From Agromyces sp. G08B096 (GTDB lineage: Bacteria; Actinomycetota; Actinomycetes; Actinomycetales; Microbacteriaceae), in the NCBI RefSeq assembly GCF_040267705.1, contig NZ_CP158374.1, positions 1,984,001 through 2,048,000 of the forward strand: a DNA stretch of 64,000 nt. Direction: 5' to 3'. Below the pieces are notes generated by a model that was not told the origin of the DNA, made no database searches, and saw only the letters and a program-made list of their open reading frames with translations. Shown here one piece after another: positions 33,761 to 45,652 of this stretch. Position 1 is the stretch's first letter. Each line of letters opens with the position of its first letter. Made by a program: the position numbers and the translations under genes.

Positions 33761-34384
33761 ATGGCCGACGACGTGACCGACGACACTCCTGCCCTCCGCA
33801 TCGTCCCTGCAGCCGACGCCCCGTTCACCGACGTCGAACAGGTCTTCGGCACGAAGGGCGACGCCGCCCACTGCTGGTGCCAGTGGTTCATGATCGAGGC
33901 TCGCGACTGGCGGGCGGTCGGCGACGAGGGCCTCCGTCAGCGGCTCGAGGGGCAGCTCGCCGAGCCCGGGCCCGGTCGCGGGCTCCTCGCCTACGACGGC
34001 GACGAGCCGGTGGGCTGGTGCGCGGTCGAGCCGCGCCGCGATCTGCCGAGGCTCCGCCGGAGCCGCGCCGTGGTCTCAGGCACCACCCATCCCGATTTCG
34101 ACGACGAGACGGTCTGGGCGGTCTCCTGCTTCGTCATCCCGCGCGCACATCGGGGCCGCGGCATCGGCCGGGCCCTCGCCCGCGCCGCGATCGGCTTCGC
34201 GCGCGAGCACGGCGCGACGACGCTCGAGGCGTACGCCGTCGACCCGTCGGCGAGGTCGAAGCCCTCGGCCGAGGAGCTGTTCCACGGCACCGTCTCGATG
34301 TTCGCGGACGCCGGATTCGCCGAGGTCGCCCGCACGACGACGAGCCGCGTCGTCATGGAGCATCGACTCGCGGGTCGCGCGTAG
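33761..34384 (+). CDS. GNAT-family N-acetyltransferase
   Basis: This 207-residue protein carries the acetyl-CoA binding region CFVIPRAHRGRGIGRALARA (the R/Q-x2-G-x-G/A motif) at about residues 125-145. An N-terminal segment HCWCQWFM and PVGWCAVEPR are typical of a subgroup of GNAT proteins of unknown acceptor. It is monocistronic with a leaderless start. Confidence 0.87.
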   Translation: MADDVTDDTPALRIVPAADAPFTDVEQVFGTKGDAAHCWCQWFMIEARDWRAVGDEGLRQRLEGQLAEPGPGRGLLAYDGDEPVGWCAVEPRRDLPRLRRSRAVVSGTTHPDFDDETVWAVSCFVIPRAHRGRGIGRALARAAIGFAREHGATTLEAYAVDPSARSKPSAEELFHGTVSMFADAGFAEVARTTTSRVVMEHRLAGRA

Positions 34385-34401
34385 CGACCGCCAGGCGGCG
34401 T

Positions 34402-35106
34402 TCAGTACCGCCGCTCGTACCGTCGCGGCAGCACCCGCTCGGGCGGAGCGCCGGTGGCCGCGGGGAACTCGCACTCGAACCATCCCTCGTACCCGAAGAG
34501 GAACCCGAACGCGCGATTGCGGACCTCGAGCCGCACCCTGAACACACCGGCATCCTCGTCGAATCGCTCGCGCAGATCGGCGTAGCCCGACGCGAACATG
34601 GGGAACCCGAAGTCGACCCACCCCTCGCGGAACCGCTGGGCACCCGAGCGAAGGTGCAGCGACCCGTCGGACTCGACGTCGAGGTCGAGATCGACCGCGA
34701 GATGCTGGTGGGTCCCGAGATAGTCCACGACCCGTTGCGCTACCGGATCGAACACCATGGTCGCGTCGAATCGGCTCGCCCTCGCCGCCCCGGTGACGCG
34801 GTACTCGCGGACGAACGTCACGGTCTCGCGCGCGTACGGATCGAGGTAGGCGTGGTTCTCGATGGTGAACGGCACATCCGTGCCGACATCGGCGACGAGG
34901 ATGTTCCGGATCCGTCCGATCTGGAGGAACGGCACCGTCCACCAGGGCCCGCGGCGGATGCTCGTCATCACTCCGCGGCCGATGCAGGCGTAGCCCGCGT
35001 CGAGGGAGACGCCGAACCGGCGTTGCAGCATGGGGTGCAGCTGCTCGAACCGGTCGCCCAGCGCCCGGCGGAACACCGCTCCCACGGTCGCCGCCTCCGG
35101 CCCCAT
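34402..35106 (-). CDS. DUF4166 domain-containing protein
   Basis: This 234-residue protein shows the DUF4166 pattern: a start with FRRALGDRFEQLHPMLQRRF, then GRGVM and a beta-rich body ending near YGWF-like WFECEFP. The family has no known enzyme activity; in other genomes it is often fused to saccharopine-dehydrogenase-like or deazaflavin proteins. The ATG shares one base with the stop codon of the SRPBCC gene (TGATG), so it is the last gene of the der operon. Confidence 0.8.
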   Translation of the reverse strand: MGPEAATVGAVFRRALGDRFEQLHPMLQRRFGVSLDAGYACIGRGVMTSIRRGPWWTVPFLQIGRIRNILVADVGTDVPFTIENHAYLDPYARETVTFVREYRVTGAARASRFDATMVFDPVAQRVVDYLGTHQHLAVDLDLDVESDGSLHLRSGAQRFREGWVDFGFPMFASGYADLRERFDEDAGVFRVRLEVRNRAFGFLFGYEGWFECEFPAATGAPPERVLPRRYERRY

Positions 35107-35717
35107 CACGGCGCCTCCAGGCGGGCGAGCGTCGCCGGCTCCTCGGCGAACGCCCCGCGCGCGGGCGGTGTGGTCCGGCAGCGGGGGGCCCGCGGTCGCT
35201 CCGGCCGCCACACCGCGAGCACGGATGCCACGCCCCAGTCCTCGGGCGGAATCCCCTGTTCGGCCCAGATCCGGAGCCGGTCGAAGCTCCACGCCGTCAT
35301 CCACGCCACGACCGGCCGCAGCAGCGCGTCGACGAGTCGACCGAACCACGGCCGGTACGTGAACCCGGTGATGAAGCGAACGCCGTCCGGCTCGGGCACA
35401 TACCGCCAGTATCCCCGGCCGGCACGCAGCGGCGACCAGGGGTCGTCCGTGTCGAAGCGGAGCGCCGAGGTCCGACTGCCGTCGGGCCGACTGCGCTCGC
35501 CGACGGTGGTGCCGGTTCCCCGGATCGTGTGCGGCCCGAGGGAGCGCTCATACCGGAACCGGGTGCCGCCGCCGGCGAGCTCGTGTTCGGGCACGATGCG
35601 GGAGAACCGCAGGTCCCACCGCACGTGCTCGTCGGGGTCTTGCGTGAGCCGCCACAGCAGGTCGACGTCGCAGCGGATGAACGCTTCGACGTAGATGCCG
35701 TCGCGGCCCCGGCTCAC
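35106..35717 (-). CDS. SRPBCC (START/Bet v1-like) family protein
   Basis: This 203-residue protein begins with the START-like beta strand [20 protein letters not shown] and WDLRFSRI, then a strand-rich core and a long C-terminal helix, the fold of hydrophobic-ligand-binding SRPBCC proteins. The last 40 residues are Pro/Arg/Ala-rich and probably disordered. The GTG start overlaps the der stop codon as GTGA. Together with the DUF4166 gene it forms a coupled pair behind der; the ligand is unknown. Confidence 0.78.
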   Translation of the reverse strand: MSRGRDGIYVEAFIRCDVDLLWRLTQDPDEHVRWDLRFSRIVPEHELAGGGTRFRYERSLGPHTIRGTGTTVGERSRPDGSRTSALRFDTDDPWSPLRAGRGYWRYVPEPDGVRFITGFTYRPWFGRLVDALLRPVVAWMTAWSFDRLRIWAEQGIPPEDWGVASVLAVWRPERPRAPRCRTTPPARGAFAEEPATLARLEAP

Positions 35718-37225
35718 TTCCGCTGGCGCCGCTCGCGCACGCGCATGTTCAGCACGATGGGGCTGCCCTCGAAGCCGTAGATCTCGCGCAGTCGCCGCTG
35801 GATGAACCGGCGGTACCCGGGGTCGAGGAACCCGGTCGTGAACAGCACGAAGGTCGGCGGCCGGGTGGCCGCCTGCGTGCCGAACAGGATGCGAGGCTGC
35901 TTGCCGCCGCGCACAGGGTGCGGGTGCTCCTGGGTGAGCTCGGTGAGGAACGCGTTGAATTTGCCCGTCGGAATGCGCGTGTCCCACGAGGCGAGCGCCG
36001 TCTCGAGGGCGGGCACGAGTTTCTCGAGGTGCCGCCCGGTGCGGGCGGAGATGTTCACTCGCGGCGCCCACGCGACGTGGTGCAGGTCCTGCTCGATCTC
36101 CCGCTCGAGGTAGCGACGGCGGTCGTCGTCGAGGAGGTCCCACTTGTTGTAGGCGATGACCAGCGCACGACCCGATTCGAGCACGAGGTCGATGATCCGC
36201 ACGTCCTGCTCGGAGATCGGCTGGGTCACGTCGATGATGACGACGGCGACCTCGGCCTTCTCGAGAGCGGCCTGGGTGCGCAGCGTCGCGTAGAAGTCGG
36301 CGCCCTGCTGCAGGTGCACGCGGCGTCGGATGCCGGCGGTGTCGACGAACCGCCAGATCTTCCCGCCGAGCTCGATCTGCTCGTCGACGGGGTCGCGTGT
36401 GGTGCCGGCGAGCTCGTTGACGACGACGCGCTCCTCGCCGGCGGCCTTGTTGAGCAGGCTCGACTTGCCGACGTTCGGGCGGCCGAGGATGGCGACGCGG
36501 CGGGGCCCGCCGACCTCCTGCTTGGCGACGGCCGAGATCTCGGGCAGCACCTTGAAGACCTCGTCGAGGAGGTCGGCGACGCCGCGGCCGTGCAGCGCGG
36601 AGACGGGGTACGGCTCGCCGAGGCCGAGGTTCCACAGAGCGGCCGCCTCGGGCTCCTGGCGTGCGTCGTCGACCTTGTTGGCCACGACGAATACGGGCTT
36701 CTTCGTCTTGCGGAGCAGCCGCACGACGTGCTCGTCGGTCGAGGTCGCGCCGACGGTCGCGTCGACGACGAACAGCACCACGTCGGACAGGTCGATCGCG
36801 ACCTCCGCCTGCGCGGCGACGGACGCGTCGATGCCCTTCGCGTCGGGCTCCCAGCCGCCGGTGTCGACGAGGGTGAACCGGCGGTCGAGCCACTCCCCCT
36901 TGTACGAGACCCGGTCGCGGGTGACGCCCGGAGTGTCCTCGACGACCGCTTCACGGCGACCGAGGATGCGGTTCACGAGCGCGGACTTGCCGACGTTCGG
37001 ACGGCCCACGATCGCGATCACCGGCAGCGCCGGCAGGTACCGGATGCCCTCCTCGCCCTCTTCGGAGAGCTCGAGCAGGTCGAGGTCCTCCTCATCGAGG
37101 TCGTACTCGTCGAGGCCGCTGCGGAGCGCGGCGGCGCGCTGCTCGGCGAGCTCCTCGTCGACGCCGGCAAGTCGCTCGGCGAGGTCGTCCTCGTGGGCGT
37201 CGAACTCGTCGTCGCGGTCGGTCAT
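35714..37225 (-). CDS. der: Ribosome biogenesis GTPase Der (EngA)
   Basis: This 503-residue protein has an acidic N-terminal extension of about 70 residues typical of actinobacteria. Two GTPase domains follow: the first with [20 protein letters not shown] and NKVD; the second with [23 protein letters not shown] and NKWD. A C-terminal KH-like domain ends the protein. It acts in 50S subunit assembly. A GAGGGAGA site fixes ATG at 37223-37225. It follows cmk by 64 bp. Confidence 0.97.
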   Translation of the reverse strand: MTDRDDEFDAHEDDLAERLAGVDEELAEQRAAALRSGLDEYDLDEEDLDLLELSEEGEEGIRYLPALPVIAIVGRPNVGKSALVNRILGRREAVVEDTPGVTRDRVSYKGEWLDRRFTLVDTGGWEPDAKGIDASVAAQAEVAIDLSDVVLFVVDATVGATSTDEHVVRLLRKTKKPVFVVANKVDDARQEPEAAALWNLGLGEPYPVSALHGRGVADLLDEVFKVLPEISAVAKQEVGGPRRVAILGRPNVGKSSLLNKAAGEERVVVNELAGTTRDPVDEQIELGGKIWRFVDTAGIRRRVHLQQGADFYATLRTQAALEKAEVAVVIIDVTQPISEQDVRIIDLVLESGRALVIAYNKWDLLDDDRRRYLEREIEQDLHHVAWAPRVNISARTGRHLEKLVPALETALASWDTRIPTGKFNAFLTELTQEHPHPVRGGKQPRILFGTQAATRPPTFVLFTTGFLDPGYRRFIQRRLREIYGFEGSPIVLNMRVRERRQRK

Positions 37226-37289
37226 GGTGTCTCCCTCAGGTCTGCTGGGCGTCACCCGCGGCCGTGGCCGCGCGATCGCCCCGGTCTAT

Positions 37290-37982
37290 TCAACCAGCGA
37301 CCGGCTGGGAGTCTCGGATGACGCGGATGACGGCGGCCACCGTGGCGTCGAAGTCGAGCTCGGTGGAGTCGACCGTGGTGACCCCGTCGGCGGCGGTCAT
37401 GAAGTCGACGACCTTCGAGTCGGCCCGGTCGCGGGCCCGCAGCTGCTCGCCCGTGACGGACGCGTCGACGCCGACGAGCTCGGCCGCACGGCGCGACATC
37501 CGCACCTCTTCACTCGCGGTGAGCAGGATCCGCACGGGCGCGTCGGGGGCGACCACCGTGGTGATGTCGCGGCCCTCGACGACGATGCCGCCGCGGAGCT
37601 CCGCGGCGATGATGCCGCGGAACAGCTCGATCAGCCGCTGTCGCACCGCGGGGACGCGCGCGACCCGGCTGACGATGGCCGAGATCCCCGGCTCGCGGAT
37701 CGCGTCGGTGACGTCGGTCTGGCCGACGTGCACGCGGTACCCGTCGGGGTCGGTGCCGATGCGGTAGTCGAAGCTGTCGAGGCTCGCGACGACGGATGCC
37801 TCGTCGTCGGGGTCGACGCCGGACGCTTCCGCGTGCCAGGCGAGCGCCCGGTAGGCCGCACCGGTGTCGAGGAAGCCCCAGCCGAGCTCGCGCGCGACGG
37901 CTTTCGACACGCTCGACTTGCCGCTGCCGGCCGGGCCGTCCACGGCCACGACGAAGGGGAACACCACGTCCATCTCGTTCAT
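37290..37982 (-). CDS. cmk: Cytidylate kinase
   Basis: This 230-residue kinase phosphorylates CMP and dCMP. It shows the P-loop [27 protein letters not shown], and [15 protein letters not shown], all conserved in Cmk. The ATG at 37980-37982 overlaps the tyrA stop by four bases; a second ATG three codons on is possible. It is part of the tyrA-cmk-der run. Confidence 0.96.
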   Translation of the reverse strand: MNEMDVVFPFVVAVDGPAGSGKSSVSKAVARELGWGFLDTGAAYRALAWHAEASGVDPDDEASVVASLDSFDYRIGTDPDGYRVHVGQTDVTDAIREPGISAIVSRVARVPAVRQRLIELFRGIIAAELRGGIVVEGRDITTVVAPDAPVRILLTASEEVRMSRRAAELVGVDASVTGEQLRARDRADSKVVDFMTAADGVTTVDSTELDFDATVAAVIRVIRDSQPVAG

Positions 37983-39061
37983 CCTGCGATCCGCCAGCCG
38001 CGTTCGGCCAGCTCGTTCGTGAGTCGGTCGGCCGCCTCGGGCAGCACCTGGATCTCGGCGAGGCCGACCTGCCGGCCCGGCGAGTGCTCGAGCCGGAGGT
38101 CCTCCAGGTTCACGCCGATCTCGCCGATCTCGGCGAGGAGGCGTGCGAGCTGCCCCGGCCGGTCGTCGACCATGACGATGACCGTCGTGAAGCGCTTGTC
38201 GGTGCCGTGCTTGCCCGGCAGCCGTTCGACGCCGGTGTTGCCGCCGGCGAGCTCCTCCGCCACCCGGCGGCGGGCGCCTGGCGCCGTGGGGTCGGCGAGG
38301 GCGGCGATGAAACGGTCGAGGTCGTCGCGGTACGCGATGAGGATGTCGCGCACGGACGCCGCGTTCGCCCCGAGGATCTGCACCCAGAGGTCGGGGTCGC
38401 TCGCGGCGATGCGGGTGACGTCGCGCACGCCCTGCCCGGCGAGGCCGAGGGCGGCGTGCGGCGCGTCGATGAAGCGGCGCGCCATGAGGCTGGCGACCAC
38501 CTGCGGGACGTGGGAGATGAGCGCGACGCCCCGGTCGTGCTCGTCGGGGGTCATCTCGACGAGCACGGCGCCGAGGTCGAGGATCAGATCGTCGATCGCG
38601 CTCGCCCGGCGGTAGCTGATCTCGTCGTGGGCGGCGACCACCCACGGCCGGCCGGCGAACAGGTCGGCACGCGCGGCGAGGGGTCCCCCGCGTTCCCGGC
38701 CGGCGAGCGGGTGGGAGCCGATGTACCGGCCCACGTCGGCGCCCGTCGAGACGAGCTCGGCGAGGATGCCGGCCTTGACGCTCGCGACGTCGGTGACGAT
38801 CGCCTCCGGGAAGGCGGCGAGCTCCTCCGCGACGACGCGGGCGGTGACGTCGGGCGGCACCGCGACGACGATGAGCTCCGGCGCATCGCCCGGCAGCGCC
38901 GCCCGGCCGGCGCCGAGGTCGACCGCGATCGCGACGTGCGTCGGCGAGGCGTCGGCGAGGATGACGTCGATGCCGCGCGAGCGGAGGCCGAGGGCCACGC
39001 TCGTGCCGAGCAGTCCGGCCCCGACGACGCGCACCGTACCGGTGAGACGCGACTCGACCAC
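37979..39061 (-). CDS. tyrA: Prephenate dehydrogenase
   Basis: This 360-residue enzyme converts prephenate to 4-hydroxyphenylpyruvate for tyrosine. It has an NAD-binding [19 protein letters not shown] at the N terminus, [12 protein letters not shown] with the catalytic His, and a C-terminal ACT-like domain ([21 protein letters not shown]) for feedback control. The GTG at 39061 was chosen because an AGGAGG site lies 10 bases upstream; the reading to 39097 overlaps rluB and is less likely. Confidence 0.95.
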   Translation of the reverse strand: MVESRLTGTVRVVGAGLLGTSVALGLRSRGIDVILADASPTHVAIAVDLGAGRAALPGDAPELIVVAVPPDVTARVVAEELAAFPEAIVTDVASVKAGILAELVSTGADVGRYIGSHPLAGRERGGPLAARADLFAGRPWVVAAHDEISYRRASAIDDLILDLGAVLVEMTPDEHDRGVALISHVPQVVASLMARRFIDAPHAALGLAGQGVRDVTRIAASDPDLWVQILGANAASVRDILIAYRDDLDRFIAALADPTAPGARRRVAEELAGGNTGVERLPGKHGTDKRFTTVIVMVDDRPGQLARLLAEIGEIGVNLEDLRLEHSPGRQVGLAEIQVLPEAADRLTNELAERGWRIAG

Positions 39062-39062
39062 G

Positions 39063-39831
39063 TCAGCGCCCCTCCTTCCGGCCGGCTTCGGCGGCACGGG
39101 AGATCGTGAGCAGCTGGCCGCGTTCGATCTTAGTCAGCTCGCGGAGCTCACCCGATCGGAGGGTTCCGAGGTGCAGCGGCCCGAACTGGCGCCGGACGAG
39201 CTCGACCACGGGATGCCCCACCGCGTCGAGCATGCGCCGCACGATGCGGTTCCGGCCCGAGTGGAGGGTCACCTCGACGAGGCTGTGCGAGGCATCCCCC
39301 TTCGCCTGGAGCAGGCGCCCGCGATCGATCGCGATGGGCCCGTCCTCGAGCTCGATGCCCTGCTTGAGCCGTTGCAGCGTCTGCGGGGTCATCCGGCCCT
39401 GCACCTTGGCGATGTAGGTCTTCTCGACGCCGAACGACGGATGTGCGAGCACGTGGGCGAGCTCGCCGTCGTTGGTGAGCAGCAGCAGCCCGCTCGTCTC
39501 CGCGTCGAGGCGGCCGACGTTGTACACGCGCTCCTCGAGGCTCGAGGTGAACCGCCGGAGGTCGGGACGGCCCTGCTCGTCGCGCATCGTGGACACCACG
39601 CCGGTGGGCTTGTTCAGCATGTAGTACCGCTTCGCGGTGTCGAGCTGCACCGCGACGCCGTCGACCGACACCCGGTCGGTCTCGGGGTCGACGCGGGAGC
39701 CGAGCTCGGTCACGATCCGCCCGTTCACCTCGATGCGGCCCTCGACGATGTACTGCTCCACGACGCGGCGCGACGCCACGCCGGCCGCCGCGAGCACCTT
39801 CTGCAGGCGTTCACCGCCCGTCGGCTTCTCC

Positions 39832-39845
<14 letters not shown>
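39063..39845 (-). CDS. rluB: 23S rRNA pseudouridine synthase, RluB/RsuA type
   Basis: This 260-residue enzyme has an N-terminal S4 RNA-binding domain (ERLQKVLAAAGVASRR) and the catalytic pseudouridine synthase domain with GRLDAETSGLLLLTNDG, where the Asp is catalytic, and HSGRNRIVRRM. It is expected to modify 23S rRNA. GTG start; the first 14 bases overlap the end of scpB. Actinobacterial position downstream of scpB is conserved. Confidence 0.94.
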
Positions 39846-40549
<704 letters not shown>

Positions 40550-40563
<14 letters not shown>

Positions 40564-41401
40564 AGTCGGCTCCCAGGCTGTCGAGTCGATCATCGGTCCA
40601 GTGCTCGGCCGCCCATCGCAGGGTGAGCTCGCCGAGCGGTTCGAGCTGCTCGAATCCGATCGCGGCGTGGCGGTACAGCTCGAGCACGGCGAGGAATCGG
40701 GCGACGACCACGCCCTGCTGCTCGACACCCGCGATGAGCTGGCGGAAGGTCACAGGATCGCCGCGCCGGAGCACGGCCACGACCTGCGCCGCCTGCTCGC
40801 GGATCGAGACGAGCGGCGCGTGGAGGTGGTCGAGGCCGACGACCGGGAGCTCCTTCGGTGTGAACGCGAGCGTGGCGAGGGCGGCGAAGTCGTCGGCGGT
40901 GAGCGTCCAGCGCAGCTCGGGCGCCCGCTGCCGGAACCGCTCCTCGAGCCGAACCGTCCGCGGGTGCCGCAGCGCCTCCGCCTCGAGGTGGCCGGCGAAC
41001 CAGCGCGAGGCCTCCTTGAACGCCCGGTACTGCAGCAGCCGGGCGAAGAGCAGGTCGCGTGCCTCGAGCAGGGCGACGTCCTCGGCGTCGACGAGCTCGC
41101 CCTGCGGCAGCAGGCCGGCGACCTTCAGGTCGAGGAGGGTGGCCGCGACGACGAGGAACTCCGACGCCTGGTCGAGTTCCTCCTCGGAGTCGAGGCCGCG
41201 CAGGTAGGAGATGAACTCGTCGGTGACCTTCGACAGCGACACCTCGGTGATGTCGAGCTCGTGCTTCGCGATGAGCGAGAGCAGCAGGTCGAACGGGCCC
41301 TCGAAGTTCGACAGCGCGACGCGGAACCCCGGCTCGGATGCCCCGTCCGGGGCCTCCCCCACGACCTGCCCGACCGGGTCGGCGTCAGGCGACCGCGCCA
41401 C
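40550..41401 (-). CDS. scpA: Segregation and condensation protein A (kleisin)
   Basis: This 283-residue kleisin begins its core with FRVALSNFEGPFDLLLSLIAKHELDI, diagnostic of ScpA, and ends with the SMC-head-binding winged helix. It bridges the two SMC heads in chromosome condensation. GTG start overlapping parA by 17 bases. Member of the parA-scpA-scpB-rluB operon. Confidence 0.96.
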
Positions 41402-42272
41402 GGAAGACCAGCTCCCTGGCGAGCTGCCGGTACGCCTTCGACGCTTGGTGCTCGGGGGCGAACTCGGTGATGGGGGTGGCCGCGACGGTGGCGTCGGGGA
41501 ACTTGACGGTGCGGGTGATGACGGTCTCGAGCACCTCGTCGCCGAACGCCTCGACGACGCGCTCGAGCACCTCGCGCGAGTGCAGCGTGCGCGCGTCGTA
41601 CATGGTCGCGAGGATGCCGTCGAGGGTGATCGCGGGGTTCAGGCGGTCGCGCACCTTGTCGATCGTCTCGATGAGCAGCGCGACCCCGCGGAGGGCGAAG
41701 TACTCGCACTCGAGCGGGATGATCACGCCGTGGCTCGCCGTCAGCGCGTTGACGGTGAGCAGGCCGAGCGAGGGCTGGCAGTCGATGAGGATGACGTCGT
41801 AGTCGGGCGCGACGCGGCGCAGCACGCTGGCGAGGATCTGCTCGCGGGCGACCTCGGTCACCAGGTGCACCTCGGCGGCCGAGAGATCGATGTTCGCGGG
41901 GATGACGTCGAGGCCGTCGACGCTCGTGTGCTGGATCGCGTCGGCGGGGTCGTGCTGGCGCGACAGGAGGAGATCGTAGATCGTAAGCGTCTCGTGAGTG
42001 TCGACGCCGAGTCCGGCCGAGAGCGCACCCTGCGGGTCGAAGTCGATCGCGAGGACGCGGCGGCCGGCCTCGGCGAGGGCCGCGCCCAGGTTGATGGTCG
42101 TCGTCGTCTTGCCGACGCCGCCCTTCTGGTTGCAGAGCGCGATGATACGGGCGGGCCCGTGCGAGGCGAGCGGCGCCGGGTCGGGGAACTCGCGGAACGG
42201 CCGACCGGTGGGACCGAGCTCCTGGTCAGGCGACGCCGTGACGCTCGTGGAGCCCTGGGTGTGGTCGGTCAC
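41385..42272 (-). CDS. ParA-family ATPase (Soj-like, scp-associated)
   Basis: This 295-residue ATPase has the deviant Walker A CNQKGGVGKTTTTINLG, a Walker A' region IDFDPQGALSAGLG, and Walker B DVILIDCQPSLG. It is not next to parB, so it is the second, scpAB-linked ParA-like protein usual in actinobacteria rather than the origin-segregation ParA. Its role in this operon is not settled. GTG start behind AAGGAG; an xerD terminator-like hairpin lies upstream. Confidence 0.92.
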   Translation of the reverse strand: MTDHTQGSTSVTASPDQELGPTGRPFREFPDPAPLASHGPARIIALCNQKGGVGKTTTTINLGAALAEAGRRVLAIDFDPQGALSAGLGVDTHETLTIYDLLLSRQHDPADAIQHTSVDGLDVIPANIDLSAAEVHLVTEVAREQILASVLRRVAPDYDVILIDCQPSLGLLTVNALTASHGVIIPLECEYFALRGVALLIETIDKVRDRLNPAITLDGILATMYDARTLHSREVLERVVEAFGDEVLETVITRTVKFPDATVAATPITEFAPEHQASKAYRQLARELVFRGAVA

Positions 42273-42295
42273 GTGCGATTCATCTCCTTCGGGCG

Positions 42296-42324
42296 GCGTG
42301 CTCGCTCGATTCTAGCGAGCACGC
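42296..42324 (-). terminator. Stem-loop over the xerD stop codon
   Basis: Arms of 11 bp (GCGTGCTCGCT and AGCGAGCACGC) close a 7-base loop that includes part of the TAG stop of xerD, 39 bp before parA. It may terminate or attenuate transcription between xerD and the parA-scpAB operon. Confidence 0.6.
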
Positions 42325-43214
42325 GGGTGCGCCTGCGTGTACATCTCCCGGAGTGTATCGGCAGTGACGAGCGTGTAGATCTGCGTGGTCGCCACCGAGG
42401 CGTGGCCGAGCAGCTCCTGCACGACGCGCACGTCGGCGCCGCCCTCGAGCAGATGGGTCGCGAACGAGTGGCGCAGCGTGTGCGGTGAGATGGATGCCTC
42501 GATCCCGGCGCGCTCCGCCGCCTGCCTGATCGCCTCCCATGCCGCCTGGCGGCTCAGCCGCCCGCCGCGGACCCCGAGGAACAGCGCCGGTGTCGCCCGG
42601 CCCCGGCTCGAGAGCAGCGGGCGCGCCCGTACGAGGTACGCGTCGATGGCCGCGCGCGCGTAGCTGCCCACGGGGACGATCCGCTGCTTGCCGCCCTTGC
42701 CGAAGAGCCGGACCACCTCATCGTCCACGAGGTCGTCGACGTTCAGACCGACCGCCTCCGACACCCGCGCGCCGGTCGCGTAGAGCAGTTCGAGCAGGGC
42801 CTTGTCCCGCAGCCGGTCGGGTGCTTCGCCGTCGGTCGCGGCGAGCAGCGCCTCGACTGAGGCGACGGGGATCGCCTTCGGCAGTCGCTTGGGCAGTTTG
42901 GGCGGAGCGACCTCGCGCGCGACATCCGTCTCCACGACGCCCTCCTCCAACAGGAAGCGGTGCAGTCCTCTGACGGCGGACAGGACGCGCGCCACCGACG
43001 CGGTCGCAAGCGGCGGCTGGCGTTCGGCGACGAGGAACCGGGTGAAGTCGCCGAGGTCGCGTTCGGTCACAGCGGCAGGCCCGGGGATGCCGCGCTCCCG
43101 CAGGAAGTCGCGGTACAGCCCGAGGTCGCGCGTGTACGACGCGACTGTGTTCCGCGCGAGCCCGCGCTCGACCGCGAGATGCCGCAGATAGTCGTCGATC
43201 ACTCGGTCGGTCAT
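42312..43214 (-). CDS. xerD: Site-specific tyrosine recombinase XerD
   Basis: This 300-residue recombinase resolves chromosome dimers at dif with XerC and FtsK. It has the N-terminal SAM-like core-binding domain and the C-terminal catalytic domain: first Arg in [11 protein letters not shown], Lys in [26 protein letters not shown] with His and Arg, [15 protein letters not shown] with His and the Tyr nucleophile. It is of typical length and in its conserved place after the Nudix gene. Confidence 0.95.
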   Translation of the reverse strand: MTDRVIDDYLRHLAVERGLARNTVASYTRDLGLYRDFLRERGIPGPAAVTERDLGDFTRFLVAERQPPLATASVARVLSAVRGLHRFLLEEGVVETDVAREVAPPKLPKRLPKAIPVASVEALLAATDGEAPDRLRDKALLELLYATGARVSEAVGLNVDDLVDDEVVRLFGKGGKQRIVPVGSYARAAIDAYLVRARPLLSSRGRATPALFLGVRGGRLSRQAAWEAIRQAAERAGIEASISPHTLRHSFATHLLEGGADVRVVQELLGHASVATTQIYTLVTADTLREMYTQAHPRAR

Positions 43215-43228
43215 CGCCGCCCGATCGA

Positions 43229-43864
43229 TCAGCCGACCCGCCCGCGGACCCGCGGCCGACCAGGCCAGGGCGCATCGGCCGGGCCGAGCGTCGCCCACCC
43301 GCGTGCGCGCGCGGCGTGGGCGGCGAGCACGGCCACCTGCAGCGGCGCGTTCGCGACCTGCCGCGCGAGCACCGCGTCGACCGCCTCGTCGAGCGGCACC
43401 CATCGCATCAGCATGTCCGCCTCCTCGTCCTCGCGGGCGAACGCCTCGGGCGCGGCACGCAGGCCCCGCGCGAGGTAGATCCGGATCGACTCGTCGCTGC
43501 CGCCCGGCGAGGTGAACACGTCGGTGAGCAGCGCCCACTCGTCGGCGACGAGGTCGGCCTCCTCCGCGAGCTCGCGCTTGGCCGCATCGAGCGGATCCTC
43601 GCCCTCCACGTCGAGCAGTCCGGCCGGGATCTCCCAGTCACGGAACCCGATCGGATGCCGGTACTGCCGGATGAGGAAGACCCGGTCGTCCGCGTCGAGG
43701 GCGAGGACGCCCACCGCGCCCGAGTGGTCGACGTAGTCGCGGGTGATGCGCCCCTCGCCGTACTCGACGACGTCGCGGCGGATGTCCCATACCCGGCCCT
43801 CGAAGACGCGCTCGCTCGAGACGATGCGCGGCTCGAACGGCTCGTCGACGAGGTCGGCGATCAT
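43229..43864 (-). CDS. Nudix hydrolase, ADP-ribose pyrophosphatase type
   Basis: This 211-residue protein has a Nudix box starting at [18 protein letters not shown] and continuing AEEADL; the usual Gly near the end of the box is Asp. [23 protein letters not shown] is typical of ADP-ribose pyrophosphatases, which clear ADP-ribose. It starts one base after the pyrG stop codon and precedes xerD by 14 bp. Confidence 0.9.
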   Translation of the reverse strand: MIADLVDEPFEPRIVSSERVFEGRVWDIRRDVVEYGEGRITRDYVDHSGAVGVLALDADDRVFLIRQYRHPIGFRDWEIPAGLLDVEGEDPLDAAKRELAEEADLVADEWALLTDVFTSPGGSDESIRIYLARGLRAAPEAFAREDEEADMLMRWVPLDEAVDAVLARQVANAPLQVAVLAAHAARARGWATLGPADAPWPGRPRVRGRVG

Positions 43865-43865
43865 C

Positions 43866-45644
<1,779 letters not shown>

Positions 45645-45652
45645 TCACCGGC

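Noticed and set aside
41211-42488. 425-codon plus-strand frame over parA and scpA
   Set aside because: Antisense to well-identified genes and of shadow composition.
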